Assembly: GCA_017961295.1 (NCBI GenBank)
Contig: JAGCXL010000038.1
Location: forward strand, 1-51,125
DNA: 51,125 bases
Source of the DNA: Elusimicrobiaceae bacterium
GTDB taxonomy: Bacteria > Elusimicrobiota > Elusimicrobia > Elusimicrobiales > Elusimicrobiaceae
Direction: 5' to 3'
How positions within the stretch are numbered: the stretch's first letter is position 1; the number at the start of each line of letters is the position of its first letter. Shown piece after piece: positions 26,576 to 34,506 of the stretch. The position numbers were made by a program, and so were the translations under genes. The notes beneath the pieces were generated by a model. It saw only the letters and a list, made by a program, of their open reading frames with translations, did no database searches and had not been told where the DNA came from.

Positions 26576-27855
26576 AAAATTACGTAACCCGCTTATTACC
26601 CAAATTAGGGGTTAACAAACAACGCGAATTAGTCCGCCTGGTGTATGAAATTGCTAAGCGTGACGGAAACTCAGCCGAAGAAATTTTGCCGTTTGAAAAA
26701 AATTTAAATTTTGAAAGTGCCAAAAAAAGATTATTACAGCAACGTTATCCGGTCAATTTTAAAACAGCGCGCAAAGACCAATTTTATTTACCTAAGTTAG
26801 ATTTGGACCCTGCCCAAGAAGCCAATTTAACGCCCCGACCTTTTTCGCCCAAAACGGTTTATATAGAAGATTCCGTCAAAGACACGCCGCTTGCCCAGCG
26901 TGTGCGGCAGGCTTTCCCTCGGGCGGATTTCAAAGAAACGGATGGCAAAACTCAAGTGGGTAGCCCGAATTTTTCCAAGCGTTTGGACACGCTGCTTATT
27001 CACCGGGAAAAATACGATTTTTTAAAACCTTGTCCATGCAGTTGCGGGTCGGCGGGGTGTGGATATAATTTAATCAATTTGGGGTTTGGTTGCCGCTTTG
27101 AGTGTGAGTATTGTTTCTTGCAGCAATATCAAAACTTACATGCGGTGCTACTGCCTGCCAATGTAGATGAATTTTTAGCCAAAATTGACGGGGCCAAGTT
27201 TTGTAACGGACTGTTTGACCGGCCGCGTATCGGCAGCGGGGAGTTTACCGATTCGCTGGTATTTGATGATTTAACGCAATATTCTGCGCAAATTGTTCCG
27301 TTTTTCCACGCGCGTCCGCATTTGCAGTTTGAGTTTAAAACCAAAAGTGTGAATATCGGCGGTTTGTTATCTGCGGGCGGGTGTGAAAATGTGGTGGTGT
27401 CGTGGTCGGTCAATGCGGCGCCCATTACAAATTTTGTGGAACATTTTACGCCGAATTTAACGGCTCGTTTGCAAGCCGCGTGTGAAGTGGCGCGCGCCGG
27501 GTATCGTTTGGGTTTCCATTTTGACCCGGTTGTCATTTACAATGGTTACCGGCAAGACTATGCCCAAACCGTTGAAGAAATGGCGGACACGCTCCCGCAC
27601 GATAAAATTGCGTGGATTAGTGTGGGTACGTTGCGTTTTAGCCGGGAACTTAAAAAACGCATTGAAACGCGTTTCCCGCAAAACCACATTTTAGACGGCG
27701 AGTTTTTGTTAGACTTTGACGGCAAAATGCGCTATAGTGACACCCAACGTCTGGAAGCTTATCATTTTTTGATTCCTCTGTTGCGCCGTACTTTCCCCAA
27801 AGCGGTGGTGTATCTTTGCATGGAAGATCCAGGTGTAGCGCAACTATTTAACTAA
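26557..27855 (+). CDS. Spore photoproduct lyase-like radical SAM protein
   Basis: This 432-residue protein has the SPL-family pattern: a CPCSCGSAGCGYN segment followed by the radical SAM cluster motif CRFECEYCFLQQYQN (C-x3-C-x2-C). True SPL repairs the spore thymine photoproduct in endospores, but homologues are common in non-sporulating bacteria with unknown substrates. An N-terminal extension of about 140 residues is helical. A ribosome binding site is weak (GGGG), and the start lies inside the aldo/keto reductase, suggesting coupling. A terminator at 27871-27901 closes this operon. Whether it acts on DNA photoproducts here is unproven. Confidence 0.85.
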   Translation: MQLIEIENYVTRLLPKLGVNKQRELVRLVYEIAKRDGNSAEEILPFEKNLNFESAKKRLLQQRYPVNFKTARKDQFYLPKLDLDPAQEANLTPRPFSPKTVYIEDSVKDTPLAQRVRQAFPRADFKETDGKTQVGSPNFSKRLDTLLIHREKYDFLKPCPCSCGSAGCGYNLINLGFGCRFECEYCFLQQYQNLHAVLLPANVDEFLAKIDGAKFCNGLFDRPRIGSGEFTDSLVFDDLTQYSAQIVPFFHARPHLQFEFKTKSVNIGGLLSAGGCENVVVSWSVNAAPITNFVEHFTPNLTARLQAACEVARAGYRLGFHFDPVVIYNGYRQDYAQTVEEMADTLPHDKIAWISVGTLRFSRELKKRIETRFPQNHILDGEFLLDFDGKMRYSDTQRLEAYHFLIPLLRRTFPKAVVYLCMEDPGVAQLFN

Positions 27856-27870
27856 AATTTTTGACCATGA

Positions 27871-27901
27871 AACTCCCCAAGCGTATGCTCGGGGAGTTTT
27901 T
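27871..27901 (+). terminator. Intrinsic terminator after the addBA-SPL operon
   Basis: Stem AACTCCCC ... GGGGAGTT with an AGC/GCT inner extension and a GTAT loop, followed by TTTTTG. It ends transcription before the pilin promoter module that begins about 16 bp later. Confidence 0.85.
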
Positions 27902-27916
27902 GTTGTTTATTGTTTG

Positions 27917-27939
27917 GCCGTTGTTGTTTAAAACGCAAG
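27917..27939 (+). promoter_or_regulatory. Conserved block upstream of pilin module B
   Basis: A 23-bp block beginning GCCGTTGTTG and ending AAAACGCAAG that differs by one base from the block at 50793-50815 ahead of copy C. It lies just upstream of the -35-like hexamer in both and could bind an activator. Confidence 0.5.
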
Positions 27940-27943
27940 ATAG

Positions 27944-28069
27944 TTTACTTGTTTTTTTTTTTTTGATACAGTTTGCTATGGCGGACACGAGGGGATATAT
28001 CCTTGTTGTTAAAATACCGTATAAAAGGTTTTAGAGCGTTTAAATGGTGTCTAAAACAGGAGTAATTGT
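27944..28069 (+). promoter_or_regulatory. Pilin promoter/leader module, copy B (13-T tract)
   Basis: TTTACT at 27944-27949, 13 T at 27952-27964, and TGATACAGT with the -10-like hexamer at 27967-27972. The spacer is 17 bp, the sigma-70 optimum. The following leader shares GCTATGGCGG, GGGGATAT, TATAAAAGGTTTT and CAGGAG with copies A and C. Confidence 0.65.
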
Positions 28070-29425
28070 ATGCATAAAAACAAGGGTTTTACCCTGATAG
28101 AATTATTAGTAGTAATACTTGTTATTGCGGTACTTGTCGCAGTAGCGTTACCGCAATACAAGCACGCGGTATTAAAAAGCCGCTTTAGTGGCGTAATGCC
28201 CCTGGCCAAAGCCGTGGCGGACGCGCAAGAAGTGTACTACTTGGGCTCCGGCGAATATGCTACCACGCAAGACAAGTTGGATATTGTATTCCCAACCACG
28301 GTGGAACGCAGTAGTTTGTCTATCAGCCAAGAAGAAAAGCACAATTTTGTCATGGCCAGCCGCAGTGATGTACCCAACGTACACTATATTAGGTATCAGG
28401 AGCACAGCCAAAACTTCCCCCGTGAGATACACTGTGAAGCCAAGGCCGATGACGAACAAGCTAACTGGCTGTGTGAAAAAGGTTTAAACGGCGAAAAGAT
28501 AGGGGGCAGCATCACCGATGGCTACACTACCTATGTGTTGGAAGGAACGGGGAACGGCAACCTGGGTAAAACGTATTACGGTACAAGTAACTTAGTTTTA
28601 GGTGAAGGAGATGTATGTATAGCCACAGGTGCCTATAATTGCTATGGTGGTTATTATGAAAACGCTTCTTGTTCAGTGGAAACGCCATCCGGTTATGCTA
28701 TATATCCTTGTGCACATAGTACTTTTACGGCTGAAGGTTTATGCAAAGGCGGGGATCACAATAAGTTAGATTGTTCTTATAGCTTATTTAATAATTCTAC
28801 TTGCAAAGGTGGAAATGGAGACAATCCATGTAATAATAGTATTTTTGAAAATAATTCTGTGTGTGAGTCTGGGACTCGTAGTGGTTGTACAGATGCTTCG
28901 TTCACTAATTCCACTTGTTATGCCAAAGGGACGGGCGGCGCTAGTAATGGCCGTTCCTGCGGTGGTACCAAATCTACCTACGATAACTCCACCTGCTATA
29001 ATCAATCCAACAATATGTGGGGGTGCGGCCAGGCCACCTATACCAACGGGTCTAAATGTTACAGTAACGAAAACGGCGGCTGTGGGGGAAGTTCTACGTT
29101 TTCGGGGGCGTCCTCTTGTTATGGTAACGGGGCAAATGGGTGCGGCTCCGGCATTTTTGACGGTGGTTCCAATTGTTATGGGGATGCCGCTTTATCTTGT
29201 GGGAAGGCCACATTTTCTAACGGTTCTGTTTGTCATGCCAATGTTCCCGGTGCTTGTACCCAAAAAGAGAATGGGACGAACGATAGTAGTTATGATAGTA
29301 CCTCTTACTGTTCCGGGGCATATTGCCCAGCGGGTACACCTGCGGGAAATGCGGAACAAGGGGGTATTTATGCGGGCGAATGTTGGGACGGACACGGCAA
29401 TCACGGCTCCCAATACTGTAGTTAA
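28070..29425 (+). CDS. Pilin-like protein with long cysteine-rich repeat domain
   Basis: This 451-residue protein has a six-residue prepilin leader (MHKNKG), then FTLIELLVVILVIAVLV and ALPQYKHAVLKSRF, the class III pilin stem. Residues about 45-175 resemble other pilin-like proteins. From residue ~183 to ~419 there are about eleven imperfect repeats of roughly 20 residues. The pattern is C-x(7-13)-C-x(3-5)-[F/Y]-x(2)-[N/G/A]-[S/T] and then the next C, rich in Gly, Asn and Ser. The protein has 28 cysteines, 24 of them in the repeats. A disulfide-stacked solenoid displayed on a pilus-like stalk is a reasonable guess. I recognise no named domain. Ribosome binding site AGGAG. Confidence 0.88.
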   Translation: MHKNKGFTLIELLVVILVIAVLVAVALPQYKHAVLKSRFSGVMPLAKAVADAQEVYYLGSGEYATTQDKLDIVFPTTVERSSLSISQEEKHNFVMASRSDVPNVHYIRYQEHSQNFPREIHCEAKADDEQANWLCEKGLNGEKIGGSITDGYTTYVLEGTGNGNLGKTYYGTSNLVLGEGDVCIATGAYNCYGGYYENASCSVETPSGYAIYPCAHSTFTAEGLCKGGDHNKLDCSYSLFNNSTCKGGNGDNPCNNSIFENNSVCESGTRSGCTDASFTNSTCYAKGTGGASNGRSCGGTKSTYDNSTCYNQSNNMWGCGQATYTNGSKCYSNENGGCGGSSTFSGASSCYGNGANGCGSGIFDGGSNCYGDAALSCGKATFSNGSVCHANVPGACTQKENGTNDSSYDSTSYCSGAYCPAGTPAGNAEQGGIYAGECWDGHGNHGSQYCS

Positions 29426-29431
29426 TTCCCT

Positions 29432-29457
29432 TTTTGCCGGGTGCAACGCCCGGCAAA
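29432..29457 (+). terminator. Hairpin after the repeat pilin
   Basis: TTTTGCCGGG ... CCCGGCAAAA with a short TGCAACG loop, starting 7 nt after the pilin stop codon. The arms are A/T-flanked, as in an intrinsic terminator, although only a few T precede rather than follow the stem. Confidence 0.55.
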
Positions 29458-29465
29458 ATAACAAC

Positions 29466-29495
29466 CCCCCGGGCTTTCCTCGTCAAGCCCGGGGG
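29466..29495. terminator. Second GC-rich hairpin between convergent genes
   Basis: A perfect 11-bp stem CCCCCGGGCTT/AAGCCCGGGGG with an 8-nt loop and no T run. It lies between the pilin and the convergent MORN-type gene. It may be a backup terminator or a small repeat. Confidence 0.5.
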
Positions 29496-29524
29496 CATTA
29501 GTATATTAAAGCCAGGAAATAGAA

Positions 29525-30202
29525 CTAATCTTGGTGGGTTTTTTTGAGGGTTAATACTCCGTCTTCAAAAAACCACTCTTCAATCAGTTTGCCTTGCTCG
29601 TTAAATTTTTTGGTTACCCCGTGAGGTTTGCCGTCTTTGTGGGGGGAAATGAGCGCAATGTTACCGTTGGGATGATAGATAATTTTGTCCCCTACAATTT
29701 TGTCATTTTTGTAGTTGCACTCGCTACGTAAATTCCCTTCGGGGGTGTAAATTTTACTTTCACCGTTTAGGTACCCTTTGCGAAATTCGGACACTTCCAA
29801 AAATTTTCCGTCGGGGTAGTATTTAATTTGTTTACCGTCCTGAACGTCCAGCGTGTAATGAAATTCTTTGTAAAGTTTGCCCGTGGGGTGGTAGACTTTT
29901 ACGGTTCCGTCCAAAACGCCTTTTTTATAATTTTTTTCAATGTTAATTTTCCCGTTGTCAAAATAAATACGGCATAACCCGTCGCGTTGACCGTCTTTTA
30001 CTTCGCACTCAAAATACAATTTGCCGTTTTCAAAAAATTCTTTTACGGTTCCGTCCGGCAGTTTCCCGGCGGATTGTTTAATATCTAAATTTTGATCCAG
30101 TTCCTCTTTATATACTTCTTTGTTATCTACAAAATAGGTGCGTGTAAAGCCTATGTTTAAGGGATCGTTAGTGCTGGCGGTCTTACGGATAATTTCTGAC
30201 AT
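29525..30202 (-). CDS. MORN-type repeat protein (YwqK-like)
   Basis: This 225-residue protein is built of about seven tandem repeats of 22-24 residues with the pattern DG-x-hydrophobic-x-x-(Y/F)-x-x-(D/N)G-K. Examples are DGTVKEFFENGKLYFE and DGKQIKYYPDGKFLE. This is the MORN_2/YwqK repeat, a beta-hairpin ladder found in exported or cytoplasmic proteins of unknown function and in YwqK-type antitoxin annotations. No signal peptide or membrane helix is seen. Its start is 2 bp after the stop of the flavoprotein gene, so the two are co-transcribed. I would not call it an antitoxin: no toxin partner is visible. Confidence 0.8.
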   Translation of the reverse strand: MSEIIRKTASTNDPLNIGFTRTYFVDNKEVYKEELDQNLDIKQSAGKLPDGTVKEFFENGKLYFECEVKDGQRDGLCRIYFDNGKINIEKNYKKGVLDGTVKVYHPTGKLYKEFHYTLDVQDGKQIKYYPDGKFLEVSEFRKGYLNGESKIYTPEGNLRSECNYKNDKIVGDKIIYHPNGNIALISPHKDGKPHGVTKKFNEQGKLIEEWFFEDGVLTLKKTHQD

Positions 30203-30204
30203 AG

Positions 30205-31416
30205 TTACTTCTCCTTAATCGCTTGAGCGGCAGTAAAAGCAGAGGCCCAAGCAAAATGTAAATTGTATCCGCCGCTTTTGCCATCTACATCTAATAATTC
30301 TCCGGTTAGGTATAGCCCGGGGCAAATGCGGGATTCAAAAGTATTATAGTTTATTTCGCTGGTTTTTACACCCCCGGTTGCGGCCATGGCTTCTTGCCAT
30401 GGACGTAAAGCGGTAACCGTAGCCGGCCAAGCGGATAGTGTCTCAAACAAAGGTGTGCCGGATTGTTCCGCCATAGGTGTGTTTTTTTTAACACCGCGGA
30501 AGTCCAGGAGCAAATTGATAATACCCTCTTGCAACAACCCGGCAAAAAAATCTTTAGGTTTGCGAAAACCGAAGTGTTTGAGGCGTTCCTGCCAAAAAAC
30601 TTCTCTATTTTTTAGTTGAGGGAAAAAATTGATTGTAATAGGCACAGGCCCTTGTGAAAGTGCCCGCGAAACCGCAGCACTGATATTTAGTGCCGCAGGG
30701 CCATTGATACCGTAATTGGTAAAAATAAGTTCTCCTTCTGCTTGGAGTTGCGGATTAGACACAATAGTAGTGCGGACTTGGCATTTAATACCGGACAAAC
30801 GAGTGAATGCACGTTCTTTTAAACATAATCCACTAAGTGCGGGTAACGGTTGTACCAGGTGGTGCCCCAGGGCTTGGGCCAGTTCATAACCGCGGGTAGT
30901 GCCCGTCACTTGAGGATAAGCGCACGAGCCGCAAGCTAAAACTACCTTGCGCGCGTGCCACATATCCTTTTCTTTTGAAGTTAAAATAAATTGCGCGGCC
31001 GCCGCCCGGATTTGAGTGATTTCCACCCCGCATTTAATCTCAACTTCTTCTTCCCTAAGGGCTAATTTAAGTGCTTCCACAACAGCGCTGGATTTGCCGC
31101 TGGCGGGGAAAATACGTCCTTGGGCTTCTTCAGTTAAAAGGACGCCCAAATCTTTAAAATAACGCAAGCAATCTTCAAAAGAAAAATGTTTTAAAGCGGC
31201 CTCAATAAGGGTCGGATCCGCACGGTAACCGGCGGCAGAAACATAACGGTTTGTTAGATTGCAACGCCCGTTCCCGCTTACTAAAATTTTACGTCCGGGT
31301 TGTTGGCTTTTTTCCAATACCAAGGTGTGTAAACCGGCGCGGGCACACTCTAATGCGCATAAAAGCCCACTGGCCCCGGCTCCTACGATAATGACATCAT
31401 ACATTTCGTAATCCAT
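30205..31416 (-). CDS. HI0933/YhiN-family flavoprotein (NAD(P)/FAD-dependent oxidoreductase)
   Basis: This 403-residue protein has an N-terminal FAD-binding dinucleotide fold (IIVGAGASGLLCALE) and the family-typical GRKILVSGNGRCNLTN. An internal VLACGSCAYPQVTGTT precedes a C-terminal FAD motif with YLTGELLDVDGKSGGYNLHFAWASA. The reaction is unknown; the family is widely conserved and annotated as aminoacetone-oxidase-like or BaiN-like. ATG at 31416 is preceded by no ribosome binding site but by TGCTACACT ending 6 nt upstream, suggesting leaderless transcription. An alternative start is the Met at residue 5. Confidence 0.88.
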   Translation of the reverse strand: MDYEMYDVIIVGAGASGLLCALECARAGLHTLVLEKSQQPGRKILVSGNGRCNLTNRYVSAAGYRADPTLIEAALKHFSFEDCLRYFKDLGVLLTEEAQGRIFPASGKSSAVVEALKLALREEEVEIKCGVEITQIRAAAAQFILTSKEKDMWHARKVVLACGSCAYPQVTGTTRGYELAQALGHHLVQPLPALSGLCLKERAFTRLSGIKCQVRTTIVSNPQLQAEGELIFTNYGINGPAALNISAAVSRALSQGPVPITINFFPQLKNREVFWQERLKHFGFRKPKDFFAGLLQEGIINLLLDFRGVKKNTPMAEQSGTPLFETLSAWPATVTALRPWQEAMAATGGVKTSEINYNTFESRICPGLYLTGELLDVDGKSGGYNLHFAWASAFTAAQAIKEK

Positions 31417-31480
31417 AGCTATAGTGTAGCATATTTAAGAAGGTTGACGGGAATGGTTTTAGACGCTAAAATAAGGATTT

Positions 31481-32380
31481 TTACAGGTTGGGCCACTCGG
31501 TATTTTGCAACAAAAAGTGAGCTTGTTGTTTATCTTGGGCCAGTTGCTTTTTGAGTGCTTCCAAATTATCAAATTTGGTTTCATCGCGTAATTTTTGAAG
31601 AAACCAAACGGTAATTTTACGTCCGTAAATACTTTGTTTGAAATCAAAAATATGTACTTCCACCAAAGGCAAATGAGAAGTTAAGGTATGGATGGTGGGG
31701 CGGAACCCTATATTGCAAAATCCGTTATAAATTTTGGTACCCACCCGCACTTTTACCGCAAAGACACCTAACGGTAAAATTTTATAAATACCGGTATCTA
31801 AATTAGCGGTGGGGTAGCCCAACTTGCGGCCTAGTTTATAGCCGGGGACTACGGTGCCGGTTAATTCGTAGGGGCGCCCCAGCAGCATGTTGGCCCGCGG
31901 GAGATTGCCTTGTGCTAAAATTTTGCGGATTAAAGAAGAAGAAATTTTTTCAAATTCTTCTTTATAAAAAGGAGCTACTTCAAACGGAATATTTTTTTGA
32001 GCGCAAATTTCACGTAAAAATACAGCGGAGCCTTCGCGATTTTTGCCAAAGGCAAAGTCTGCCCCAATGAGTAATCCCGCACAGGAAAAGTGATTTAGCA
32101 AACGATTAAAAAACTGTTGGGGAGATAAGGAGCGAATCTTCATAAAATCTAGTGCTTGTGCGCGTAATCCCATTTTTTTAAAGAGTTTCTTTTTTTCTTC
32201 CGGTAGCGTCAGCACACTCATTTCCGGGTGGGCACTTAGCAAAGTTTTCGGGGGTAGCGGAAAATATAATACCAATGGTTTTAATTGATGATGAACGGCG
32301 CGCGCCTCCAACAAATTAAATAGATGTTGGTGCCCTAAATGAATCCCGTCAAAAGTGCCGATTGTGATTAAATTTTTCAT
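31481..32380 (-). CDS. ribF: Bifunctional riboflavin kinase / FAD synthetase
   Basis: This 299-residue enzyme makes FMN from riboflavin and then FAD. The N-terminal FAD synthetase half (nucleotidyltransferase fold) has GTFDGIHLGHQHL and later SSSLIRKIL. The C-terminal riboflavin kinase half begins with GTVVPGYKLGRKLGYPTANL and contains NIGFRPT. The length is typical. Its ATG overlaps the truB stop by 4 bp, the usual rbfA-truB-ribF order of bacteria. Confidence 0.96.
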   Translation of the reverse strand: MKNLITIGTFDGIHLGHQHLFNLLEARAVHHQLKPLVLYFPLPPKTLLSAHPEMSVLTLPEEKKKLFKKMGLRAQALDFMKIRSLSPQQFFNRLLNHFSCAGLLIGADFAFGKNREGSAVFLREICAQKNIPFEVAPFYKEEFEKISSSLIRKILAQGNLPRANMLLGRPYELTGTVVPGYKLGRKLGYPTANLDTGIYKILPLGVFAVKVRVGTKIYNGFCNIGFRPTIHTLTSHLPLVEVHIFDFKQSIYGRKITVWFLQKLRDETKFDNLEALKKQLAQDKQQAHFLLQNTEWPNL

Positions 32381-33087
32381 AACGTTTGCACCTGTTGGTA
32401 TAAGGTATCCGTTTGGCAGGATTTGAGTAAATTGCCGTCAAAAGCTTGGCTTACCAAATAGGGCCCGATAGCGACGCGGCGCAGTTGGATTAAATGCCCT
32501 ACGGTTCCTAACTCTTGGGCCAACATGTGGCCTAAAGCACGTACGTAGGTGCCACAGGAACCTGTGAGCGTAAACGAAATTTCAGCGGGGCCGCGTTGGG
32601 CAACGTCACTCCACGCAACGGTTACTTCATTAAAACGAGGTTTCAATTCAATCCCTTTGCGGGCCAAGTCATACATTTTTTTGCCTTTAATTTTTTTGGC
32701 ACTAAAGGGGGGGATTTGTTGTAAAATTTTTCCGGATAATTTCGTAATGGCTGCTTGTAGTTGCCCGGTGGAAATGGAAGAAACTGCAGCGGAACTCACG
32801 CAATTGCCATAGCGGTCCCAGGTGTCGGTTTCTTCGCCCAATTTAAGTACAGCTTGATAAGTTTTGGAAAGTTGTAAGAAATCAGTTTGGCGTTTGGTGG
32901 CTTCGCGCCCAATGAGCAGGATAAGTAGTCCTGTGGCCATGGGATCTAATGTACCGCTGTGTCCAATTGTTTTGGTATGCAAAACACGCCGGGCAATCGC
33001 AATCATATCGTGCGAAGAAAAATCCGCCGGTTTATCTATTAACAAAATGCCGCTTTTCTGCGGTTTAGGCAAGTTTTTTAACGACAT
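32377..33087 (-). CDS. truB: tRNA pseudouridine(55) synthase
   Basis: This 236-residue enzyme isomerises U55 in the T loop of tRNAs. The catalytic motif HSGTLDPMATGLL carries the nucleophile Asp48, and ILLIDKPADFSSHD precedes it near the N-terminus. The KTYQAVLKLGEETDTWD segment and the C-terminal GTYVRALGHMLAQELG are present. It lacks a long PUA domain, so it is a short bacterial form. Its start lies inside nrnA (23-bp overlap). Confidence 0.95.
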   Translation of the reverse strand: MSLKNLPKPQKSGILLIDKPADFSSHDMIAIARRVLHTKTIGHSGTLDPMATGLLILLIGREATKRQTDFLQLSKTYQAVLKLGEETDTWDRYGNCVSSAAVSSISTGQLQAAITKLSGKILQQIPPFSAKKIKGKKMYDLARKGIELKPRFNEVTVAWSDVAQRGPAEISFTLTGSCGTYVRALGHMLAQELGTVGHLIQLRRVAIGPYLVSQAFDGNLLKSCQTDTLYQQVQTL

Positions 33088-34057
33088 TTGCTACCACATT
33101 TGTCAATTTTTCGGCTACTTTTTCCACAGGTTGGCCTGTTACTTTAAAGCCGGCGGCACGTGCATGGCCGCCGCCCCCGAATTTTTGGGCAATTTTACTT
33201 ACGTCTACGTTGGTGCGGGAACGCAAATTGACGGAAATTTTATCGGGTTCTTCTTTGATAAGAGCGGAAATCTCTACCCCCGGTATCATAGTAGGTTGGC
33301 TGACAATTCCTTGTGCTTGTGACGGGACGGCCCCTAATTCTTCAAAATCCTGGCGGGTTAAAATAATTTCGCTGTATTTATTATTTAAGCGCAATTGCAT
33401 TTTTTCTAAGGCGCGGCCTTGCAGTTTAAGTTCAACATAGGGCTTGGTAAAATAAATTTCTTGGTTTACCTGGGCTATGTTCGCTCCCAAAGCCACCAGT
33501 GCCGAAGCAACCCGCAACGCTTCTGCGGTAGTGTTGGAGTGGACAAAACGGCCCGTATCGGTGGCTACACCGGCATAAAGGCAGGTGGCTTCATCGGGAG
33601 TGGGTAAAAATTCTCCACTGGATTCTTCAAACAATTGAAAAATAATTTCAGCAGTGCTGGATGCTTGCGCATCCACATAATTTACAGTACCGTAAGTATC
33701 ACTTACCAAATGATGGTCTATATTAATAAGTGTGCGGGCCGGCTGCAAAACAAATTCTAAATCTCCACCGCGCTTACGGTCCGAACATTCCAGTAAAATG
33801 ACGGTGTCAAAATTGGCTTTTTGGGGTAATTTACCCAAATGAATTTTTTTAAGTCCGGGCAAAAACTGTAAATCACTCCCAATGGTAGGGGCGGCATAAG
33901 CGTATACTTTTTTGCCCATACGTTCAAGTAGCGATTTTAGAGCGAGCGTGCAGCCCAAAGAATCTCCGTCCGGGTTTAAATGCCCGGCAATAAAGAAATT
34001 TTTGCCACTATGCAGTGCCTGCCAAATTTCTTGCAAACTCTGCAATTTTTTTCTCAT
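33065..34057 (-). CDS. nrnA: DHH-family phosphoesterase (NrnA-type nanoRNase/pAp phosphatase)
   Basis: This 330-residue protein has the DHH metal-site motifs: HLNPDGDSLG near the N-terminus, LLECSDRKRGGD, NIDHH and the DHHA1 C-terminal signature GGGGHARAAGF. NrnA degrades 2-5-nt RNAs and dephosphorylates pAp; it replaces Orn in many bacteria. Placement between rbfA and truB is a frequent arrangement. ATG overlaps the rbfA stop by 4 bp. Confidence 0.93.
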   Translation of the reverse strand: MRKKLQSLQEIWQALHSGKNFFIAGHLNPDGDSLGCTLALKSLLERMGKKVYAYAAPTIGSDLQFLPGLKKIHLGKLPQKANFDTVILLECSDRKRGGDLEFVLQPARTLINIDHHLVSDTYGTVNYVDAQASSTAEIIFQLFEESSGEFLPTPDEATCLYAGVATDTGRFVHSNTTAEALRVASALVALGANIAQVNQEIYFTKPYVELKLQGRALEKMQLRLNNKYSEIILTRQDFEELGAVPSQAQGIVSQPTMIPGVEISALIKEEPDKISVNLRSRTNVDVSKIAQKFGGGGHARAAGFKVTGQPVEKVAEKLTNVVANVVKKLA

Positions 34058-34407
34058 GCTTGCTTTTCCTTGTTGATAATTTGGAAAATAGACTCTACGC
34101 GAGCTGCTTTTTCGGGGGTATCATCGTATTCAAATGTAAAAGAAGGAATCCGTTTTAAGTGTAACCGTCCCCGCAGTTGCGCACCGATTTCTTTGCGTAG
34201 TAGCGAAAGCGCTTCTTGCGTTTTTTGGCGGTCTTCGGGGCCTCCAAATACGGAAAAATATACTTTCGCACTTGCCAAGTCTTTAGCTACGTGTACGGCC
34301 GTAATAGTCACAATGCCGCCCAAATTCCCTTGGGCAGCCATCTTGGTAATTAGTGTATTAATTTCTTCTAAAAAAAGAGTTTCTAAACGTTTAATGCGAT
34401 CTATCAT
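34054..34407 (-). CDS. rbfA: 30S ribosome-binding factor A
   Basis: This 117-residue KH-fold protein helps mature the 16S rRNA 5' end and 30S subunits. The start MIDRIKRLETLFLEEINTLI and the centre VTITAVHVAKDLASAKVYFSVFG match the family, ending with RRIPSF-like KRIPSFTFEYDDT. The ATG at 34407 is chosen because it matches the family N-terminus; the frame stays open upstream into the tRNA-Leu region. No ribosome binding site is present, and TATAAT ends 7 nt before the start codon, so it looks leaderless. infB and nusA, usually just upstream, are absent. Confidence 0.93.
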   Translation of the reverse strand: MIDRIKRLETLFLEEINTLITKMAAQGNLGGIVTITAVHVAKDLASAKVYFSVFGGPEDRQKTQEALSLLRKEIGAQLRGRLHLKRIPSFTFEYDDTPEKAARVESIFQIINKEKQA

Positions 34408-34414
34408 ATCTATT

Positions 34415-34423
34415 ATTATATCA
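34415..34423 (-). promoter_or_regulatory. Extended -10 promoter of rbfA
   Basis: TGATATAAT on the minus strand with the hexamer at 34420-34415. Seven bases (AATAGAT) separate it from the rbfA ATG. I do not see a good -35 at the usual distance. Confidence 0.6.
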
Positions 34424-34506
34424 TTTTGAGAAATATTTGGTTGTAAGGGGGATTTAAATGAATTTTTGACAATAAAAGTATGGAGGTACAGAGACATAAA
34501 AATTAC

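Noticed and set aside
27952-27964. T tract as an intrinsic terminator
   Set aside because: No stable GC-rich hairpin directly precedes the tract in copy B or C, and a clear terminator already exists at 27871-27901.
28616-29325. CRISPR-like or tandem DNA repeat
   Set aside because: The periodicity is at protein level with variable unit length and diverged nucleotides; there are no constant direct repeats or spacers.
28809-29501. 230-codon open frame overlapping the cysteine-repeat pilin in another plus frame
   Set aside because: It arises from the Gly/Asn/Cys-rich repeat composition in a shifted frame, has no ribosome binding site, and the pilin frame has a leader, stem helix and ordered repeats.
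29525-30202. Toxin-antitoxin system based on the YwqK-like repeats
   Set aside because: The annotation of YwqK as an antitoxin is context dependent; no toxin gene is adjacent and the upstream neighbour is a conserved flavoprotein.
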